DNA of 64,000 nt, taken from positions 1,550,001 through 1,614,000 of the forward strand of contig NZ_FOZG01000001.1 in assembly GCF_900113315.1 (NCBI RefSeq). The letters run 5' to 3'. Source of the DNA: Sphingomonas jatrophae (GTDB lineage: Bacteria; Pseudomonadota; Alphaproteobacteria; Sphingomonadales; Sphingomonadaceae). The notes under the pieces are model-generated. The model did no database searches, was not told the origin of the DNA, and saw nothing but the letters and a program-made list of their open reading frames with translations. Both the position numbers and the translations under genes were made by a program. How positions within the stretch are numbered: the stretch's first letter is position 1; each line of letters begins with the position of its first letter. Below are positions 59,918 through 64,000 of the stretch, piece by piece.

Positions 59918-62302
59918 TCAGAAATCGAAGCCGAGTTCGATGCCGTAGGTGCGGCCCCGCTCGACGCCGCGGACGAGCTGCGCGGCGTTGACGCCATAGG
60001 CCGTATAATCCTTGTCGAGCAGGTTCTGACCGAAGGCCGAGATGCTCACCCCGCCGCGGCCGACGGGCAGGTCGGCGATGCCGATGCGGCCGTCGAGCAG
60101 CCAATATCCGCTCGCCGTATTGTAGCGGTCGACCGCCGCCCGCTGACCGTTCAGGTCGAGCACCGCCAGCGGCCCGAGCTGCACCTTGCTGCGATAGCTG
60201 GCATCCAGCCGCGCAATCGGGTGCGCGCCGTTGCCGAAATCGCTGCCGCTATAGCCGATCGAGGCGCGGCCGGTCCATTTGGAGGTGAAGGGCGGCCGGG
60301 CAATGCCGGCGACATCGACGCCGCCAAGAACATATTCGCGATACTTGAAGTCGACATAGGACAGGTTGCCGCTGATCGTCAGCCCGCGCACCGGCACCAG
60401 CTCCAGCTCCGCCTCGGCACCACGGATGCGCGCCTTGCCCGCGTTGGAGATGGTGCTGATGCCGTTGGCGAAGACCTGCGTCTGCAGATCCTTATAGTCG
60501 TTCTGATAGGCGGCGAGGTTCAGCCGCAGATGGTTGTCGAACAGCTTGGACTTGATGCCGACTTCATAGGCGGTCAGATCCTCGGGGTCGAAGCGCGTGC
60601 CGGCATAGATGCCGCCCGAAACATAGGCCGTACTGACCTTGGCGTAGGTGGTGATGTCCTCCGTCGGCCGCCACGTCGCGATCACGGCATAGTTGGTGCG
60701 CTTGAACGAGGCCTTGAAGTTGCCGACCCCGATCGAGCCGACCTGCGCGCCCGACAGCGACGTGATCTCCGTACCGCGATCGTCGATCGAATAGCGAAGG
60801 CCGCCGGTCAGGTCGAAGCTGTCCGTCAGGTGATAGGTGCCCTGCGCGTAGAAGGCGAAGGCGTCATTGTCCGTGCGCAGTTGCGTAATCGGCGGCGCGG
60901 CGGAGACGGGCGTCAGCACGCCGTTGGTGAACGACGCGAGCGAGGCGAGCAGGTTGGTCGTGGGATTCTGCTCGTGAAAGTAGAAGGCGCCGGCGATCAG
61001 GTCGAACGCCTGCGTGGTGATCGTCGCCTGCGTTTCCTGGCTCCACTGCTGCTGGTGGTTTTCATAGCCGTTGAAGATCGAGAAGAAATGATCGCGCGGG
61101 CCCGGCCGGTTGGCCGGATTGGTGATTGCGGCGGCATTGCCGGTAAGCAGCCCCAGCAGCTGCGCGCGGCTGAACAGCAGCCCGCCCGATGCGCCGAGAT
61201 CGAAGATGGACGGTGCCTGATCCATCTTGCGATAGGAGGAGATGCTCTTCAGCGTCAGCCAGTCGGTCGCATCCGCGGTCAGCGTCAGGCTGTGCCCCTG
61301 CGTTTTCACCCGGTCGACGCTGTGAGCGTTGGCGACGGCGTCGAGCGGCTCGGTCGAAATGTTGGTGATGCCGCCGTAAAGCGGCTGGAGCGCGAGGATC
61401 GGCCCGACGAGGCGGCCCAGCGCATCCGCCGGCAGCACGCCATAGCTCTGCTGCACGCGGCCGACCGAGCGGGAGTCGGTATAATCAAAGCGGTAATCCG
61501 CCTGCACCGCACCGAATTCGCCGCGCAGGCTGACGAGCACGCCGTCGACATTGCGGCCGCCCAGCCGCTTGGCCGCCTTGAACACGCCGAACTGCGGCAC
61601 AGTCCGCGACACGTCGAAGGTCTGCCCGCCGATCAGGTTGCGAACGTCGCCCTTGATGTCGTCATGCAGGTAGGAAATGCGCGCGGAGAAGGGGCCGACC
61701 GACGGCAGATCGAGCGAGATCTTCGCGCGCTTGGCATCGTAATTGCCGTAGGACACGGTGCCGCGCACGCCGAATTCACCGCGCGGCGCGGCGGAGACGA
61801 TGCTGATCGCGCCGCCCGTCGCGTTCCGCCCGAACAGCGTGCCCTGCGGTCCGCGCAGCACCTCAACCCGCTCGATATCGGCCACCTCGAACACCGAGCC
61901 GACGACCCGGCCGATATAGACGCCGTCGACATAGATGCCGACCTTGGGATCGACCGCGACGATCGTGCTGCCGGATGAAATGCCGCGAATATTCACCGTC
62001 GGCACCGTCTGGCGCCCCTGCGTGTTGATCTGGAGGCCGGGCGCAATCACCGACAGGTTGCGGATGCTGGTGATGCGCAGGTCGGTCAGCTGCGCGGCGG
62101 TGACGGCGGTGACCGCGACGGGCACGTTCTGGAGATTTTCCTCGCGCCGCTGCGCGGTGACGACGATGTCCTGCAGCGCGTTCGCCTCGGCCGGCTGCTC
62201 GCTCGGCACCGGCGTGGGAGCGGAGGCGGGTTGCGCCCAGGCCGCCGACGCGCCGAACACCGAAACGCCCGCCAGCAGCGGTGCAAGGGCCATCGCCTTC
62301 AT
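59918..62302 (-). CDS. TonB-dependent receptor
   Basis: Outer-membrane receptor, 794 aa. Start ATG 62302 with GGGAGAGAAG. Signal peptide to about residue 23 (AAWAQ). Plug: QDIVVTAQRREENLQNVPVAVT near 45-66, VEVLRGPQGTLFGRNATGGAI near 150. C-terminal GIELGFDF. First gene of a unit with P450, reductase and MFS. The palindrome at 62501-62514 lies upstream in the divergent promoter region. Confidence 0.94.
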   Translation of the reverse strand: MKAMALAPLLAGVSVFGASAAWAQPASAPTPVPSEQPAEANALQDIVVTAQRREENLQNVPVAVTAVTAAQLTDLRITSIRNLSVIAPGLQINTQGRQTVPTVNIRGISSGSTIVAVDPKVGIYVDGVYIGRVVGSVFEVADIERVEVLRGPQGTLFGRNATGGAISIVSAAPRGEFGVRGTVSYGNYDAKRAKISLDLPSVGPFSARISYLHDDIKGDVRNLIGGQTFDVSRTVPQFGVFKAAKRLGGRNVDGVLVSLRGEFGAVQADYRFDYTDSRSVGRVQQSYGVLPADALGRLVGPILALQPLYGGITNISTEPLDAVANAHSVDRVKTQGHSLTLTADATDWLTLKSISSYRKMDQAPSIFDLGASGGLLFSRAQLLGLLTGNAAAITNPANRPGPRDHFFSIFNGYENHQQQWSQETQATITTQAFDLIAGAFYFHEQNPTTNLLASLASFTNGVLTPVSAAPPITQLRTDNDAFAFYAQGTYHLTDSFDLTGGLRYSIDDRGTEITSLSGAQVGSIGVGNFKASFKRTNYAVIATWRPTEDITTYAKVSTAYVSGGIYAGTRFDPEDLTAYEVGIKSKLFDNHLRLNLAAYQNDYKDLQTQVFANGISTISNAGKARIRGAEAELELVPVRGLTISGNLSYVDFKYREYVLGGVDVAGIARPPFTSKWTGRASIGYSGSDFGNGAHPIARLDASYRSKVQLGPLAVLDLNGQRAAVDRYNTASGYWLLDGRIGIADLPVGRGGVSISAFGQNLLDKDYTAYGVNAAQLVRGVERGRTYGIELGFDF

Positions 62303-62635
62303 CTCTTCTCTCCCTTTTTCCCGACCAGATCTTGGCGCTGGCTTGCGGGTTCTTCTTCGCCGGACACAGACGATGGTGTGGAGTGCGACGGCACCGCTTG
62401 GCGTCCCCGCCGCCCGTCCGCACGCCCCGCTGCCCCACTTCTCTGCCCTCGGGTGAGGTGAGCCATGCGGAAATGTCTCCGCAACGCTGCCGCGTATTTT
62501 TCCGGATCACCGGATTGCTCGGTTTCCGCGGCATGTGGCGGGTGCAATCGCGTTATACGTATGGCATAAATGAATGCCTCGTCCGGGTGGAACGACTTGA
62601 GCGGCAGATCCGGCGCCGGGCGCACGGAGGGATGC
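62303..62635. other. Divergent regulatory region between receptor and amidohydrolase
   Basis: About 330 bases without a gene. It contains the CCGG palindrome (62501-62514) and an AT-rich, partly symmetric stretch with ATACGTAT at 62555-62562 that may be part of the rightward promoter. The side next to the receptor start is C-rich. No other element recognised. Confidence 0.5.
62501..62514. promoter_or_regulatory. CCGG palindrome, site B
   Basis: TCCGG-ATCA-CCGGA preceded by TTTT, matching the site at 50081-50094 in both arms and in several outer bases. Located between divergent genes starting at 62302 and 62636. Candidate operator controlling both. Confidence 0.55.
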
Positions 62636-64000
62636 ATGAAACTCGGTTTTCTCATCAAGAACGGCACCGTCGTCGACGGTACGGGCGCGCCGGCCTATCG
62701 CGCGGACGTTCGCGTGACGGACGACGTGATCAGCGAGATCGGCCCCGACCTGGAGCGCCGCGGGCGCGAGCAGGTGATCGACGCGACCGGCTGTTACGTG
62801 GCGCCAGGGTTCATGGAAACGCACAACCATTTCGACGCGCCGATGTGGTGGCTGCCCTCGATGGAGCCGATGCCCGGCTACGGTGTCACGACCTCGATCA
62901 ACGGCAATTGCGGTTTCGGCGCGGCGCCGATCAGCGCCGATCCTGCGGTGAAGGCGGAGGCGGTGAAGATCTTCTCCTTCTTCGAGGATATTCCGGAGAA
63001 GCCCTTCCTTGAGCGGCTGCCATGGGACTGGCAGCGGTGGAGCGAATATCGCGCCTCGCTGGAGCGCAACGTCAAGCTGCCGCTCAACTTCGCGGCCTAT
63101 TGCGGGCACATCCCGCTGCGCCTGACGGTGATGGGGCTGGAGGCGTGGGATCGCGCCGCGACGCCGGACGAGATCGCCCGCATGGCCGAGCTGCTCGACG
63201 ACGCGCTGGGCGCAGGCGCGATCGGCCTGTCGACCAACTTGCTCGACAATGACGGGCAGGATCGGCCAATCCTGACCAAGAAGGCGGACGATGCCGAGTG
63301 GAGTGCGCTGCTCGACGTGCTGGAGCGGCATCCGGGCAAGGTGCTGCAGGTGATCGTCGATTACGTCATGCGCGTCGATGCGCCGCAATCGATGGAGCGC
63401 GTCACGCGGCTGGTGCGCGGCCGCAATGTGCGCGTGCAGGTGACCGGCGCGGTGCCGACGCTCGCCTTCCAGGATCGGCTCGTCTCAGGCGCGCTCGACA
63501 TGCACGAGGCGCGCAAGGCCGAGGGACTGGACGTGTGGGCGGGCTATCATCACGTCGCCTCGACGATCCTGATCGGCTTCATCAACTCGCTCGTCTGGGC
63601 GCAGACCAACAATTACGTCTGGAACGAGATCATCGAGGAGCGCGACGAGCAAAAGAAGCTCGCCATGCTGGCCGACCCGGAATGGCGCGCGCGGGCACGC
63701 GCCTCATGGGACAGCATCCGCGACGTCTCGCGCGCCAAGAGCCCCGATGCGTTCGAGTTGTTCGACAGCGAGACCAATGCCGGGCCGACGGGCATCCTGC
63801 TCAGCCAGTTTATGCGCGAGCGCGGCTACGATCATCCGTCGGATGCGCTGGCCGACTGGGTGATCGACAATGGCGTGCACTCCAACCTGCGCATGGAGGA
63901 AGCCGCCAAGCATGACGCGGCGATGCGCTATGTGTTCGATGATCCGAAGGCGATCGGCAACATCTCGGACGCAGGCGCGCACGGCAAGATGTTCTGCGGC
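62636..64000 (+). CDS. Amidohydrolase, N-acyl-D-amino-acid deacylase type (3' end outside window)
   Basis: The first 455 codons are visible; the frame stays open to the right edge. The start ATG 62636 follows a GGAGG box. N-terminal LIKNGTVVDGTGAPAYRADV and the metal site APGFMETHNHFDAP near residues 57-70, then NGNCGFGAAP near 91. The frame closes in the window with SDAGAHGKMF, which holds the catalytic Asp. It is related to the enzyme at 42542 but with HNH instead of HTH spacing residues. Divergent from the receptor unit. Substrate unknown. Confidence 0.9.
   Translation, partial: MKLGFLIKNGTVVDGTGAPAYRADVRVTDDVISEIGPDLERRGREQVIDATGCYVAPGFMETHNHFDAPMWWLPSMEPMPGYGVTTSINGNCGFGAAPISADPAVKAEAVKIFSFFEDIPEKPFLERLPWDWQRWSEYRASLERNVKLPLNFAAYCGHIPLRLTVMGLEAWDRAATPDEIARMAELLDDALGAGAIGLSTNLLDNDGQDRPILTKKADDAEWSALLDVLERHPGKVLQVIVDYVMRVDAPQSMERVTRLVRGRNVRVQVTGAVPTLAFQDRLVSGALDMHEARKAEGLDVWAGYHHVASTILIGFINSLVWAQTNNYVWNEIIEERDEQKKLAMLADPEWRARARASWDSIRDVSRAKSPDAFELFDSETNAGPTGILLSQFMRERGYDHPSDALADWVIDNGVHSNLRMEEAAKHDAAMRYVFDDPKAIGNISDAGAHGKMFCG

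Noticed and set aside
1-64000. CRISPR arrays, tRNA or rRNA genes
   Set aside because: No regularly spaced repeats and no tRNA or rRNA sequence pattern were seen by eye.

Overview
The window is high-GC DNA from an alphaproteobacterium, most probably a sphingomonad (Sphingomonas, Sphingobium or Novosphingobium type). The reasons are five TonB-dependent receptors in 64 kb carrying the 'DIVVTA(R/Q)R' plug start typical of this group, Coq4-family proteins, AtuA/DUF1446, SnoaL/NTF2-like proteins, a P450 and many short-chain dehydrogenases, packed into short operons with ATGA overlaps. No rRNA, tRNA or CRISPR array was seen.

Layout. (1) 1-6.5 kb: the end of a DUF885 protein, then a tightly overlapping dipeptide/oligopeptide ABC importer operon (two ATPases, a 2-hydroxyacid dehydrogenase, a lipoprotein binding protein, two permeases). 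(2) 6.7-11.0 kb: a 996-aa TonB-dependent receptor paired with a TPR-aspartyl beta-hydroxylase. (3) 11.0-12.9 kb: a Gfo/Idh/MocA oxidoreductase and divergent proC. (4) 12.9-28.1 kb: a visibly more AT-rich accessory region. It starts with a gene-poor stretch and poorly conserved hypothetical genes around an IS110-family element of the IS1111 type. It continues with a CoA-based catabolic island (phosphotransferase plus acyl-CoA dehydrogenase, acyl-CoA ligase, two SDRs, three NTF2-like proteins, a pair of Lrp/AsnC regulators) and a decayed pntAB remnant. (5) 28.2-33.3 kb: the sulfate-activation operon cysD-cysNC-cysQ followed by an NTF2-like protein and a TauD/TfdA dioxygenase. (6) 33.3-64 kb: a large TonB-fed catabolic region. 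It holds a second Lrp pair, four TonB-dependent receptors, two Coq4-like proteins, two D-aminoacylase-type amidohydrolases (the last cut by the window edge), AtuA, a P450, an Old Yellow Enzyme, an esterase, SDRs, two MFS transporters, three TetR regulators and one MmyB-type XRE regulator.

How the parts may fit together (inference). Region 6 looks like a modular, locally regulated pathway: receptors bring an organic substrate across the outer membrane, MFS proteins move it or its products across the inner membrane, and hydrolases, redox enzymes and two Coq4 paralogues process it. Two widely spaced intergenic regions in this part carry almost the same palindrome (TTTTCCGG-N4-CCGGA), which suggests that at least two of the operons share a regulator. 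The substrate cannot be named from sequence alone.

The best candidates for undescribed biology are the Coq4 modules with their small coupled genes, the shared palindrome regulon, the IS1111-type element with a likely guide RNA in its 3' non-coding end, and the duplicated pairs of Lrp regulators.
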